A DNA stretch of 64,000 bases from Burkholderia cenocepacia (GTDB lineage: Bacteria > Pseudomonadota > Gammaproteobacteria > Burkholderiales > Burkholderiaceae): contig NZ_CP060039.1 of assembly GCF_014211915.1 (NCBI RefSeq), positions 372,001 to 436,000 on the forward strand, in the 5' to 3' direction. Below are positions 1 through 8,607 of this stretch, piece after piece (positions within the stretch are counted from its first letter, which is position 1; each line of letters begins with the position of its first letter). The translations under genes were made by a program, and so were the position numbers. The notes beneath the pieces were generated by a model. The model was given only the letters and a program-made list of their open reading frames with translations, searched no databases and was not told where the DNA came from.

Positions 1-1144
1 ACTCGGTGTGGCGTACGCCCGGCTCGCCGGTCTTCGCCCAGCGCATCGTCTCGGCGATCGCCGCGCAGCTGCGCGCGAACGCGTCGCGGAACTGGCCGAG
101 CACCGCCGGCGTCTTGCTCGCCCGCATCGCCTCGACCGGGTTGAAATCGGCATGCCGCGCGTGCGGCCACACCCGCTTCACCGCGTCGACGAGCGCGCAG
201 TTCACCGATTCGAAGCCGTAGCACACGTGCTCGACGGCGAACTGCGCGAGGAAGCGCTCGAGCGCCGCGACGTCGCGCCGGATCACCTGCAGCGCCGGAT
301 ACGAATCGAGCGCGACCTCGCAGCGGTCGCAGCCTTCCGGGAGGAACAGCGCCACCCGCCCGCCGACCGCGAACAGGAAGCCGAGGTGCGACGACGCATT
401 CGGGATGTGATAGCCGCGGCTGTTCAGCAGATACGCGAGATCGTCCGACGCGCAGGTGAAGAACGCGGTCTTGCCGTCGGCCGCGCCGGTATGCGCGGCG
501 AGCCGGCGGTTCAGCGCGTCGAGGTTCTGCACGACGCTCAGGCCGGTCATCGCTGCCGGGATCTCGAAGATCGGCCGCTCGACGTTCCAGCCCGGCAGCG
601 CGATCGCCCGGTCGATCTCGCGCTCGGCGAGGCTCGTCCAGTCGAGCGACGCGGCCTGCGTCTGCTCGAACAGCCGGTTGCGCTGCGCGACGCTGATCCG
701 CCGCGCGTCGTAGCCGACCCGCGCGAGCCGGCTCGCGTGCGCGAGCAGCCAGTCGGCCATCGCCTGCCAGATCGTCACGTTCATGCCGAGCTTCTCGACG
801 CGCACGCGCGCCGGATCGCACTGCTCGTCGGCCTGGAAGTGATAACGGCCGTCGACGAACAGCACGAACGGCGGCAGATCGAGCGCCTGCGCGGTCGCCG
901 CGCTCAGGAAGATCCCGCAGCCGGCCGAGCCGTCGAAGCCGGACACCGCGTAGCGCGGGTTGTTGCCGCGCGGCAGGTACTCGGTCACGTATTCGTCCTG
1001 CGACGTGATCAGCACCGCGTCGAGTCGCGCGGCATCGAGCAGGCGCGACAGGCCGGCCTGCGTGTCGGCGACGGACGCGTCGTACGGGGGAAGGCCGGAG
1101 AAGCTGTATTTCAGTCGATCGATCATCGGATGCCCGTTATTCAT
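1..1144 (-). CDS. M24-family Xaa-Pro aminopeptidase (partial, C-terminus beyond window)
   Basis: Reading from 1144 towards 1 gives MNNGHPMIDRLKYSFSGLPP, followed by a creatinase/prolidase N-terminal domain (for example GNNPRYAVSGFDGSAG and FVDGRYHFQADEQ). About 380 codons are present; the metal-binding catalytic half lies outside the window. Members of this family remove an N-terminal residue preceding proline, in the cytoplasm. ATG at 1144 is chosen, but ATG at 1126 (MIDRLKYS) is equally possible because neither has a clear Shine-Dalgarno. It diverges from the XRE-cupin regulator, with a good sigma-70 promoter at 1311-1339. The family assignment is firm; the exact substrate is not known. Confidence 0.85.
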   Translation of the reverse strand, partial: MNNGHPMIDRLKYSFSGLPPYDASVADTQAGLSRLLDAARLDAVLITSQDEYVTEYLPRGNNPRYAVSGFDGSAGCGIFLSAATAQALDLPPFVLFVDGRYHFQADEQCDPARVRVEKLGMNVTIWQAMADWLLAHASRLARVGYDARRISVAQRNRLFEQTQAASLDWTSLAEREIDRAIALPGWNVERPIFEIPAAMTGLSVVQNLDALNRRLAAHTGAADGKTAFFTCASDDLAYLLNSRGYHIPNASSHLGFLFAVGGRVALFLPEGCDRCEVALDSYPALQVIRRDVAALERFLAQFAVEHVCYGFESVNCALVDAVKRVWPHARHADFNPVEAMRASKTPAVLGQFRDAFARSCAAIAETMRWAKTGEPGVRHTE

Positions 1145-1310
1145 TGTTGTCGGCGGCCGGCGGCGTGCCGCGGCATCGCGCGCCGGGCACGGCACGTCGT
1201 TGCGGCGCAGGTCACGCGCGGCACGACGCGCGGCCGGGCCGCGCCGCCGGCCGAGAGGCAGGCCTTCGGTAAAATTTTTGTCTCACTTAACTTTGTTTGA
1301 TGCGCGACAG

Positions 1311-1339
1311 AATCTAGAGCACGTCGAAATCGAGGTCAA
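1311..1339 (-). promoter_or_regulatory. Sigma-70 promoter for the aminopeptidase gene
   Basis: On the minus strand a TTGACC -35 (1334-1339) is followed by a 17-bp spacer and a TAGATT -10 (1311-1316). This would give a leader of about 160 nt before the start at 1144. It lies in a 358-bp intergenic stretch (1145-1502) whose middle, about 1268-1300, is AT-rich and may also hold operator sites for the divergent XRE regulator; I saw no clear palindrome there. Confidence 0.55.
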
Positions 1340-1502
1340 GCCAAGATTTTCGTAGGACTAAAATCGGCGTGCCGCCTGCGGATTCCGGCACAACGCCGAT
1401 TCGCCCCGCGACGCTGCGCGGTACAATGCGCCGGCCTCGCCGCCCCGGGCGGCCGCACGGCCCCTTTGCCCGCGCCCCGACTCGTTGCCACGAAAGAGAT
1501 TC

Positions 1503-2282
1503 ATGGATTCAGACCTCATGCGTATCGGCCAGCGCATTCGCCGCCTGCGCCGGGAAGCGAAGAAGACGCTGCTGGAAGTGGCGACCGAAGCGAACCTGTC
1601 GGTCGGGTTCCTGTCGCAGGTCGAGCGCCATCTGACGGGCATCTCGCTGTCGTCGCTCGTCAACGTCGCGAAGGCGCTGGGCGTGCCGCTCGGCACGCTG
1701 ATCGAGCAGCCGCGCCAGGCGCAGCCCGATTCGCACGAGGGCAGCCGCAAGCCGTACGCGCTCGACGCCGCGTCGCAGTGGTACGAGCGGCTGTCCACCA
1801 CGTTCGACGGCAGCCAGATCAACGCACTGAAGGTGCAGATGATGGAGGGCTACCGGTCGGAATGGGTCGCGCACGGCGGCGACGAATTCGTGTACGTGCT
1901 GGCGGGCCGCATCTGCTACACGGTCGGCAAGAAGAATTACCCGCTGACGCCCGGCGACTCGCTGCACTTCGACGCGCGCAAGCGGCATCGCGTGGCCAAT
2001 GTCGGCGACGGGCCGGCCGAGCTGATCACCGTCAGCACGCTGCCGCTGTTCGACGACAGTGGTGCGGAATTCGTATCCGCAACGACGGAAATCAGGCAGT
2101 CGAAGCCCGGCGAGCCGCGCGTGAGCCGGCGCGCGCCGGCGTCCAAGCGGGATGACCGCGACGCCGCCGCGCCACGGCCGTCCAGGGCCGGCGCAGCCGA
2201 AAAGAAGGGGGCGGCGAAGCCGCGCGCCGCCGCCGGCAAACGCGCGGCGGCCGCGACTCCGGCGCGCAAGAAGAAATCGTGA
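1503..2282 (+). CDS. XRE-family transcriptional regulator with C-terminal cupin domain
   Basis: 259 aa. Residues about 6-62 form a helix-turn-helix (RIGQRIRRLRREAKKTLLEV, then LSVGFLSQVERHLTGISLSS). Residues about 105-180 form a cupin_2 barrel (GGDEFVYVLAGRICYTVG, LTPGDSLHFDARKRHRVAN). The last 70 residues are a low-complexity Ala/Lys/Arg tail. ATG 1503 is preceded by GAAAGAGA; an in-frame TTG at 1485 would add six residues. XRE-cupin proteins usually sense a small metabolite and control an adjacent catabolic gene. Its divergent partner is the aminopeptidase gene, so peptide or amino-acid catabolism is a reasonable but unproven context. Confidence 0.9.
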   Translation: MDSDLMRIGQRIRRLRREAKKTLLEVATEANLSVGFLSQVERHLTGISLSSLVNVAKALGVPLGTLIEQPRQAQPDSHEGSRKPYALDAASQWYERLSTTFDGSQINALKVQMMEGYRSEWVAHGGDEFVYVLAGRICYTVGKKNYPLTPGDSLHFDARKRHRVANVGDGPAELITVSTLPLFDDSGAEFVSATTEIRQSKPGEPRVSRRAPASKRDDRDAAAPRPSRAGAAEKKGAAKPRAAAGKRAAAATPARKKKS

Positions 2283-2314
2283 CGGCTGGCCGGCGCAGGC
2301 CGCGCCTGTTCCGC

Positions 2315-2369
2315 GCCTGCTACTTGCCTGCTACTTGCCTGCTACTTGCCTGCTACTTGCCGACTACTC
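2315..2369. repeat. 11-bp tandem repeat, four perfect copies plus one degenerate
   Basis: The unit GCCTGCTACTT is repeated exactly at 2315-2325, 2326-2336, 2337-2347 and 2348-2358. A diverged copy (GCCGACTACTC) follows at 2359-2369. The array lies between the convergent XRE-cupin and cca genes, and its last unit contains the cca stop codon (2364-2366). The unit length is not a multiple of three. It looks like a candidate variable-number tandem repeat. Confidence 0.9.
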
Positions 2370-3605
2370 GCCGATCGCGAGCGCCTGCGCGACGGCCTGA
2401 ACCCGCGCGCGATGCACGGCTTCCTTGATCTTCTCCGTATCGTTGCCGATGCCGCGCGCGATCGCGCCGGCATCGACACTGCGCGCCGCCGCGAGCGCGA
2501 CGCGCAGCCGCTCGGCCTGCGGATACGGCTGCGCATCGAGCCCGAGCCGGCCGCGCGCATCCGATTCGCAGGCCTGCAGCAACTCGGCGAAGCGCGCCGG
2601 CTTGCGCAGCGCGTCGCTGCGCTCGAAGAGCCGCACCAGCGCGGCCGCGCCCATCTCCATCACGCGATGCAGGTTGCCGTGCTCGCGCGCGACCACCAGC
2701 GCGAGGTCGCGGCATTCGTTCGGCACGCGCAGCCGCTCGCACAACGGTTTGAGCAGCTCGACGCTGCGGCTTTCGTGGCCGACGTGGCGCGGCAGCACGT
2801 CCGCGGGCGTCGTCCCCTTGCCGAGATCGTGCGTGAGCGCCGCGAAGCGCACCGCCAGCGAATAGCCCTGCTTCGCCGCGTAGTCGACGACCATCATCAC
2901 GTGCACGCCGGTATCGACTTCCGGGTGGTAATCGGCGCGCTGCGGTACGCCCCACAGCGCGTCGACCTCGGGCAGGATGCGCGCGAGCGCGCCGCAGTCG
3001 CGCAGCACGGCGAACATCCGCGACGGCTTCGCTTCCATCAACCCGCGCGCGATTTCCTGCCATACGCGTTCGGGCACGAGCGCGTCGACCTCGCCCGCAT
3101 CGACCATCCGTCGCATCAGCGCGAGCGTTTCGTCCGCCACCGTGAAATCCGCGAACCGCGCGGCAAAGCGCGCGGTGCGCAGGATTCGCACCGGGTCCTC
3201 GACGAATGCGTCGCTCACGTGCCGGAACACGCGCGCACGCAGGTCGGCCTGCCCGTCGAACGGATCGATCACCGGGCCGACCAGCGCGCCTTCCGGGCTC
3301 ACCTCGCGCGCCATCGCGTTGATCGTCAGGTCGCGCCGCGCGAGATCCTCGTCGAGCGTCACGTCCGGCGCGTAGTGGAACTGGAAGCCGTGATAGCCGG
3401 CCGCCGTCTTGCGCTCGGTGCGCGCCAGCGCGTACTCCTCCTGCGTCTGCGGATGCAGGAACACCGGGAAATCCTTGCCGACCGGCCGGAAACCCTGCGC
3501 GGTCATCTGCTCGGGCGTCGCGCCGACCACCACGTAGTCGCGGTCCTGCACCGGCACGCCGAGCAATTCGTCGCGGATCGCGCCGCCTACTGCGTAGATG
3601 TTCAT
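2364..3605 (-). CDS. cca: CCA-adding tRNA nucleotidyltransferase
   Basis: 413 aa, the length of the E. coli-type multifunctional enzyme. It adds or repairs the 3'-terminal CCA of tRNA. Visible motifs are the GGAIRDELLG nucleotidyltransferase loop (residues 7-16), the catalytic pair D21/D23 in QDRDYVVVG, ARRDLTINAMA (89-99), and an HD phosphohydrolase centre at H259-D260 (THDLGKGTT) typical of the E. coli subclass. Its ATG overlaps the stop of the upstream glutathione S-transferase gene by ATGA, implying translational coupling. The 3' end runs into the 11-bp tandem repeat. Confidence 0.96.
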   Translation of the reverse strand: MNIYAVGGAIRDELLGVPVQDRDYVVVGATPEQMTAQGFRPVGKDFPVFLHPQTQEEYALARTERKTAAGYHGFQFHYAPDVTLDEDLARRDLTINAMAREVSPEGALVGPVIDPFDGQADLRARVFRHVSDAFVEDPVRILRTARFAARFADFTVADETLALMRRMVDAGEVDALVPERVWQEIARGLMEAKPSRMFAVLRDCGALARILPEVDALWGVPQRADYHPEVDTGVHVMMVVDYAAKQGYSLAVRFAALTHDLGKGTTPADVLPRHVGHESRSVELLKPLCERLRVPNECRDLALVVAREHGNLHRVMEMGAAALVRLFERSDALRKPARFAELLQACESDARGRLGLDAQPYPQAERLRVALAAARSVDAGAIARGIGNDTEKIKEAVHRARVQAVAQALAIGE

Positions 3606-4249
3606 GGCTGCGGCTCGTATTCGGCGATCACGTTGGTTTCGCGGCGCGCGGCATCGATCCACTGCTGCACGGCCGGCAGCGCGGTCACGCGCGCGGCGTA
3701 GCCGGCCGCCTCCGGCGACAGCGCCGGCGCATACGTGTTGAAGCGCATCACGACCGGCGCATACATCGCATCGGCGATCCCGAATTCGCCGAACAGGAAC
3801 GGCCCGCCCGATGCCTCGATGCATTCGCTCCACAGCGCGTCGATGCGCGCGACGTCGGCGAGCGCCTCGGGCGTCGCGCCGCGCCCCGGCATCGACGCGC
3901 GGATGCTCATGCCCATCTGCGTGCGCAGCGCCATGAAGCCCGAATGCATCTCGGCGGACACGCAGCGCGCATGCGCACGCGCGAGCGGGTCGGCCGGCCA
4001 CATCGGGAATTGCGGATAGCGCTCGGCGAGCGTCTCGGCGATCGCGAGCGAATCCCAGATCGCCAAGCCGTGATCGTCGACGAGGCACGGCACCTTGCCG
4101 GTCGGCGAGTATTCGCGGATGCGCGCGGCCGTGTCGTCGCGGCGCAGCTCGACCACGATCTCGTCGAACGGGATGCCGAAATGCGCGAGCAGCAGCCACG
4201 GCCGCATCGACCACGACGAGTAGTTCTTGTCTCCAATGACGAGCTTCAT
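3602..4249 (-). CDS. Glutathione S-transferase family protein
   Basis: 215 aa. The N-terminal thioredoxin-like domain begins MKLVIGDKNYSSWSMRPWLL, where the serines of NYSSWS are the likely glutathione-activating residues. It contains PTGKVPCLVDD and the SLAIAETLAERYP helix, followed by an all-helical C-terminal domain. Members conjugate or reduce with glutathione in the cytoplasm; the substrate is unknown. It is the first gene of a pair with cca (4-bp overlap). The next upstream gene, at 4314-5273, runs in the same direction. Confidence 0.92.
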   Translation of the reverse strand: MKLVIGDKNYSSWSMRPWLLLAHFGIPFDEIVVELRRDDTAARIREYSPTGKVPCLVDDHGLAIWDSLAIAETLAERYPQFPMWPADPLARAHARCVSAEMHSGFMALRTQMGMSIRASMPGRGATPEALADVARIDALWSECIEASGGPFLFGEFGIADAMYAPVVMRFNTYAPALSPEAAGYAARVTALPAVQQWIDAARRETNVIAEYEPQP

Positions 4250-4313
4250 GACGGGGTTCCGGAAAATGCGAAAAAGGAAAAGAAAGGCGCCGACCGGCGG
4301 CACCCCGCGGGTA

Positions 4314-5273
4314 TTAGCGACGCGAGCGGAACCAGTCGAACCGCGAGCGCGTCGTCGCTTCGCCGAGATACGCGGGCGCAATGCTTTCGAGACTCGCGGG
4401 CGAGAGCCCGAGTTCCGGCGCGAGCGGCCCCGACAGCACGTTCGGCACCGACATCGTCGCGAGATTGTCACGCGTGAGCACCGGCTCGCCCGGCAGGCAT
4501 TCGAACACGCTCGCCTGCAGCCGCGCAAGCGCGTCGGGCAGCCGCACGATGCGTGCCTGCCGGCCGACCAGCGTGCCGCAGTAGCGCACCAGTTGCTCGA
4601 GCGTGTAGACGGTCGGGCCGCCGAGCTCGTAGGTCTTGCCGTGCGCGCCCGCGAGATCGAGGGTGTTGACGAACGCGCGCACGACGTCGCCGACGAATAC
4701 CGGCTGGAAGCGCGCGTCGGGCATCGCGAGCGGCAGCACGGGGACCGAGCGCTGCAGGTTCGCGAACGTATTGAGGAAGGCGTCGCCGGGGCCGAACACG
4801 ACCGACGGCCGGAAGATCGTCAGCGCGAGCGAATCGGTGGCCGCGACCGCATGCAGCGCGGCTTCGCCGTCGCCCTTCGAGCGCTGGTACATGCTCGCGC
4901 CGTGCGAATCGGCGCCGAGCGCGCTCATGTGCAGCAGGCGCCGCACGCCGACCTCGCAGCAGGCGGTCGCCAGCGCGGCCGGCAGCGCGACGTGCGCGCG
5001 CTCGAAGCCCGGCCCGTACGGCGTGCCGCGGCCGCCGTGCAGCACGCCGACCAGGTTGATCGCCGCGTGCGCGCCGGCGACGAAGCGTGCGAGCGTGCGC
5101 GTATCGAGCGCGTCGAGTTCGACGATGTCGACCGGCAGCATCTGCAGGTGGCGCGCGTGGTCGCGCCGCCGCGTGCCGATCCGTACGTGCTTGCCGGCGT
5201 CGATCAGCGCATTGACGAGCCGGCTGCCGATGAAGCCGGTGCCGCCCAGCAGCGCGACGGTCTGGCGATCCAT
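4314..5273 (-). CDS. NDUFA9-like NAD(P)-binding epimerase-family protein
   Basis: 319 aa extended short-chain dehydrogenase fold. The Rossmann loop is GGTGFIG at residues 10-16, and an active-site-like YQRSKGDGE segment follows. The sequence matches the complex-I NDUFA9 subfamily of bacterial epimerase-like proteins, which often lack a demonstrated catalytic role. ATG 5273 begins MDRQTVALL. It lies 50 bp downstream of the lytic transglycosylase gene in the same orientation, so cotranscription is likely. Confidence 0.88.
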   Translation of the reverse strand: MDRQTVALLGGTGFIGSRLVNALIDAGKHVRIGTRRRDHARHLQMLPVDIVELDALDTRTLARFVAGAHAAINLVGVLHGGRGTPYGPGFERAHVALPAALATACCEVGVRRLLHMSALGADSHGASMYQRSKGDGEAALHAVAATDSLALTIFRPSVVFGPGDAFLNTFANLQRSVPVLPLAMPDARFQPVFVGDVVRAFVNTLDLAGAHGKTYELGGPTVYTLEQLVRYCGTLVGRQARIVRLPDALARLQASVFECLPGEPVLTRDNLATMSVPNVLSGPLAPELGLSPASLESIAPAYLGEATTRSRFDWFRSRR

Positions 5274-5323
5274 GATGTGGGCCTCAAAAGAACACTGCCG
5301 CGTCTCGCGCGGCAGTTCGTGTA

Positions 5324-7276
5324 TCAGGGCGAGATCATGCCTAGACGTTTCTTCAACGACTGCGGTTTGCCCTCGAAGAGCGCCGCGTAGTAGACGGTGT
5401 TCGACAGCACGTTCTTCACGTAGTCGCGCGTCTCGTTGAACGGAATCGTCTCCGCGAAGATCGCGCCTTCGACCGGCTGCGTCAACACCTGGCGCCACTG
5501 GCGCGGCCGGCCCGGGCCCGCGTTGTAGCCGGCGGTGGCGAGCACCGGCGAGCTGTCGAAGTTGTTGTAGATGTCCGCCAGATACCAGGTGCCGAGCTGG
5601 ATGTTGGTGTCGATGTCGTGCATCTGCGCCCGCGAGATCGTGCCCATGCCGAGCTTCTTCGCGACCATCTGGGCCGTCGCCGGCATCAGCTGCATCAGGC
5701 CGCCCGCGCCCACCGACGAACGCGCGCTGATGATGAAGCGCGATTCCTGGCGGATCAGCCCGTACGCCCACTCGACGTCGAGGCCCGTCGACTGCGCATA
5801 GCGCTCGACGGTCGTGCGGTACGGCGACGGATAGCGCAGCGTGAAGTCGTGCTCGGCCTTCGTGCGGTCGGCCGTGTTGACCGTGCGGTCGAGCAGCTCG
5901 ACGCGCTTGCCGTATTCGGCGGCCGCGAGCAGCTGGCGATCGGTCATCCCGCGCAGCGGCCAGTTCCATTCGCGATTGCCTTCGAGGCGCAGGTTCAGCG
6001 CGTAGAAGCGCTGCGCGAGCGCGAAGCCCGGGATCTTGCCCATCGCGTCGATCTCGGCGTCGCTCACCTTCGTGCGCGGCGGGATCGTCGTGCGCTGGCC
6101 GAGCTCTTCGCCGGCCAACTGCCCGTAGAAGTTGAACTGGCCCGCGACCTGCTCGAATTCCTGGTTCGCCTGCAGCGTGTCGCCGCTCTGCTTGAGCGCG
6201 CGCGCATGCCAGTAGATCCACGCCGGGTCGTTGCGCAGCGACGGCGGCATCTGCTCGATCGACCAGCGCACCATCGGCCAGTTGCCGGCGAGCAGCGCGG
6301 CGCGCGTGCGCCATTCGTAGCCCGGGTTCGACAGCGGCGCGTTCGCCGATTTCGCGTACCAGACCGACGCCATCGGCGAGCGCTTGATCGCGCCCTGGTA
6401 GCCGATCGCGCCCCACGCGATCGCCTGTTCCTGCCTGGTCAGCGACGGCGCGACCGTCGTGAGCATCCCGGCGGCCGCGTCCGGATCGTTGCGCGCCATG
6501 CGGCCGAGCGCGATCAGCGCGAGCTGATGCGATGCGGCGTCAGCCCCGACGCCGCGTGCGAGGTACAGCGGCGGCGCGCTCGTCGCCTGGTCGAAGCCGA
6601 CGGGGCGCGGGCCGAGCGCGTCGACGATCTTGCCGCCGAGCGTCGTGTAGTTCTGCTCGTACGCGAGGCGCGCCTGCTGCCACACGTCGTCGCTCGTGAA
6701 CTGCTGGTTGACGGTGAGCGCGGTGATCAGGTCGACGCACGCATCGCCGTAGTTCTTCGGCTCGACGAGCAGCGCGCGCGCCGCATCGGCGACGTTCTCG
6801 TTGCGCGCCGCGCGCGATTCGAGCGCATAGCACTTGACCTGCGTGTCGTCGTCGAGCACGAAGCGCTTGTACTGGTCGTCGAAATTGCGCCAGTCGTGGC
6901 GCGCGCCGAGCACGAGCAGGTAGTCGTTGCGCAGGCGATCGGCGATCGCCTGGCCATCGTAGCGCTGCAGGAACGACTGCACGGGCGCGTCCGGCGCATC
7001 GACGCGCGCACGGCCCGTCGAATCGAACAGCTGCGGCTTGATCTGGAAATACTCGACGTAGGACGGCACCGGATAGTTCGGGATCATCGACGCGAGCTGC
7101 GCGGCCTTCGCGGCGTCGTTGCGGCGTGCGGCTTCGCGAAGCTGCACGAAGATCTGGTCATCCCCGGCGAGCGTGTCGTCGTTCGGTGCGGCACATGCGG
7201 CCGTGCCCGCGACGAGCGCGGCGGCGGAAAGCGCCAGCGCGACCGCGCGATATACTCGGAAAAGGCTGTTCGACAT
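5324..7276 (-). CDS. Soluble lytic murein transglycosylase (Slt70-like)
   Basis: 650 aa. A signal peptide (MSNSLFRVYRAVALALSAAA, cleavage near ACA-AP) directs export to the periplasm. A long alpha-helical repeat region precedes a C-terminal goose-lysozyme-like SLT domain. The catalytic glutamate is E511 in RQESRF, followed by GAGGLMQLMPATAQ and ATAGYNAGPGR, both characteristic. The enzyme cleaves peptidoglycan glycan strands to 1,6-anhydro-muropeptides. A Cys near the signal cleavage site lacks a canonical lipobox. The start is only 8 bp from the ATG of the divergent folate gene. Confidence 0.95.
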   Translation of the reverse strand: MSNSLFRVYRAVALALSAAALVAGTAACAAPNDDTLAGDDQIFVQLREAARRNDAAKAAQLASMIPNYPVPSYVEYFQIKPQLFDSTGRARVDAPDAPVQSFLQRYDGQAIADRLRNDYLLVLGARHDWRNFDDQYKRFVLDDDTQVKCYALESRAARNENVADAARALLVEPKNYGDACVDLITALTVNQQFTSDDVWQQARLAYEQNYTTLGGKIVDALGPRPVGFDQATSAPPLYLARGVGADAASHQLALIALGRMARNDPDAAAGMLTTVAPSLTRQEQAIAWGAIGYQGAIKRSPMASVWYAKSANAPLSNPGYEWRTRAALLAGNWPMVRWSIEQMPPSLRNDPAWIYWHARALKQSGDTLQANQEFEQVAGQFNFYGQLAGEELGQRTTIPPRTKVSDAEIDAMGKIPGFALAQRFYALNLRLEGNREWNWPLRGMTDRQLLAAAEYGKRVELLDRTVNTADRTKAEHDFTLRYPSPYRTTVERYAQSTGLDVEWAYGLIRQESRFIISARSSVGAGGLMQLMPATAQMVAKKLGMGTISRAQMHDIDTNIQLGTWYLADIYNNFDSSPVLATAGYNAGPGRPRQWRQVLTQPVEGAIFAETIPFNETRDYVKNVLSNTVYYAALFEGKPQSLKKRLGMISP

Positions 7277-7296
7277 CGTTTTGAATGGAGCACGAA

Positions 7297-7893
7297 GTGA
7301 GCGAAAGCATAGCACGCAACCCTGTGCCGAACCCGAAGGTTGCGCTGCGCAAAACGCTGTCCGGCACCCGTCGCGACGCCGCGTCGCAACCTGCCGCGAA
7401 CGCCGCGCTCGACGCGCGGCTGCGCATGCTGCTCGACCGTCTGGCGCCGCGCACGGTCGGGTTCTACTGGCCGCTGCCGGGCGAATTCGATGCGCGCGAC
7501 GCGGTGCTCGCATGGTGCGCGGCGGGCACCGGCCGGTGCGCCGCGCTGCCGGTGATCGGCGAGCGTCACACGCCGCTCGCCTTCCACGCATGGGATCCGC
7601 ACACGCCGATGCGCGAAGGTCATCACCGGATTCCCGAACCGGCGTCGGGAATCGTCGTCGTGCCCGATCTTTTGCTGATTCCCTGTGTAGGATTCGATGC
7701 GCAGCGCTACCGGCTCGGCTACGGCGGCGGCTACTACGACCGCACGCTCGCCGCCTGGCCGGGCGAAACGCTGCCCGTGACGGTCGGCATCGCGTACGAA
7801 GCATGCCGCGTCGATGCGCTGCCGGCCGAAGCGCACGATCTCGCGTTGCGCTGGATCGTCACCGACGCCGCGCTTTACCCGGCCGCCGAATGA
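7297..7893 (+). CDS. 5-formyltetrahydrofolate cyclo-ligase
   Basis: 198 aa. It converts 5-formyl-THF plus ATP to 5,10-methenyl-THF. The C-terminal signature GYGGGYYDRTL, the VVVPDLLLIPCVGFD segment and the PLPGEFDARDAV substrate region are all present. GTG at 7297 is preferred because GGAG at 7287-7290 is correctly spaced; an upstream in-frame ATG at 7285 lacks a ribosome site and would add four residues. A weak 7-bp hairpin (7905-7923) lies between this gene and the convergent MarR gene. Confidence 0.9.
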   Translation: MSESIARNPVPNPKVALRKTLSGTRRDAASQPAANAALDARLRMLLDRLAPRTVGFYWPLPGEFDARDAVLAWCAAGTGRCAALPVIGERHTPLAFHAWDPHTPMREGHHRIPEPASGIVVVPDLLLIPCVGFDAQRYRLGYGGGYYDRTLAAWPGETLPVTVGIAYEACRVDALPAEAHDLALRWIVTDAALYPAAE

Positions 7894-7945
7894 TGGCGCG
7901 TGGTGCCGCGAGCGTGTCGCGGCGACCGACCGTTTCCGCGATCGT

Positions 7946-8458
7946 TTACAGTGACGCCGCCGCCCGCGCGGCCGTGTCGTAGAGGCCCGATGCGTGGCGC
8001 AGCAACTGCGCCGCGTCGCCGATCTGCTCGTTGGTGAGGCCGCTGTCCTTCAGCGTCTCGATCAGGCAATGCTCGCGGACCTCGCGGTACTTCAGGCACA
8101 GGTCGCGTCCCGCGTCGGTCGCGAAGAAGAACACTTCCTTGCCGTTCTTCTCGCTCTTCACATAGCCGCGGGCGATCAGTTTTTTCAGCGCATAGGTCGC
8201 GACGTGCGTATCCTCGATATTGAGCACGAAGCAGATGTCGGCGAGTTTCTTCTTGCGTTCGCGATGGCTGACGTGATGCAGCAGCGAGACCTCGACCGCC
8301 GTCATGTCCTTCGCGCCCGCCGCCGACATGCAGCGCACCATCCAGCGGTTGAACGCGTTGCCGGCCATGATGAGCCCGTATTCGAGCTCCGACAGCTCCG
8401 CGCTCGAATCGGAAACGAGGTGTTCGGATGACACGATCTTGGTCGCAGGACGCTTCAT
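7946..8458 (-). CDS. MarR-family winged-helix transcriptional regulator
   Basis: 170 aa. The winged helix (about residues 60-125) shows TAVEVSLLHHV, KKKLADICFVLNIEDTHVAT and the wing KSEKNGKEVFFFATDAG. ATG 8458 (MKRPATKIV) is chosen over an upstream in-frame TTG at 8473. It diverges from pxpBCA across 149 bp that contain a strong palindrome at 8550-8570, so control of 5-oxoprolinase and of itself is likely. No effector can be read from the sequence. Confidence 0.9.
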   Translation of the reverse strand: MKRPATKIVSSEHLVSDSSAELSELEYGLIMAGNAFNRWMVRCMSAAGAKDMTAVEVSLLHHVSHRERKKKLADICFVLNIEDTHVATYALKKLIARGYVKSEKNGKEVFFFATDAGRDLCLKYREVREHCLIETLKDSGLTNEQIGDAAQLLRHASGLYDTAARAAASL

Positions 8459-8549
8459 GGAAAGGCGGCGCAAGCCGGATGACAGGATGTGCCCGAGTGT
8501 ACGCCAGAAGCCCCGGCCTACGAGCTAGGCGAAAACGCTTATTGAGAAG

Positions 8550-8570
8550 TTGTCGATATTTTATTGACAA
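8550..8570. promoter_or_regulatory. Palindromic operator between the MarR gene and pxpB
   Basis: The 21-bp site is TTGTC-g-ATA-ttt-TAT-t-GACAA, with 16 of 21 positions symmetric about its centre. It is 37 bp upstream of pxpB and about 90 bp upstream of the MarR gene start. A TTGACA hexamer (8564-8569) lies inside its right half. Size and symmetry fit MarR dimers, so this is the best candidate for the regulator's binding site. Confidence 0.6.
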
Positions 8571-8607
8571 TGTGCGCTAACATTGCCGTCCGAACCGTGC
8601 CAGTCCG

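Noticed and set aside
8..1300. 430-codon open frame on the plus strand opposite the aminopeptidase gene
   Set aside because: Antisense shadow: Arg/His-rich translation, no domain, while the minus strand encodes a clear creatinase-family protein.
2364..4214. 616-codon frame extending cca upstream
   Set aside because: The frame upstream of 3605 is out of register with the glutathione S-transferase gene occupying that DNA; cca starts at 3605 with a 4-bp overlap.
7285..7296. 6S RNA next to the 5-formyl-THF cyclo-ligase gene, as in many proteobacteria
   Set aside because: Only 8 bp separate this gene's upstream ATG from the divergent transglycosylase start, leaving no room.
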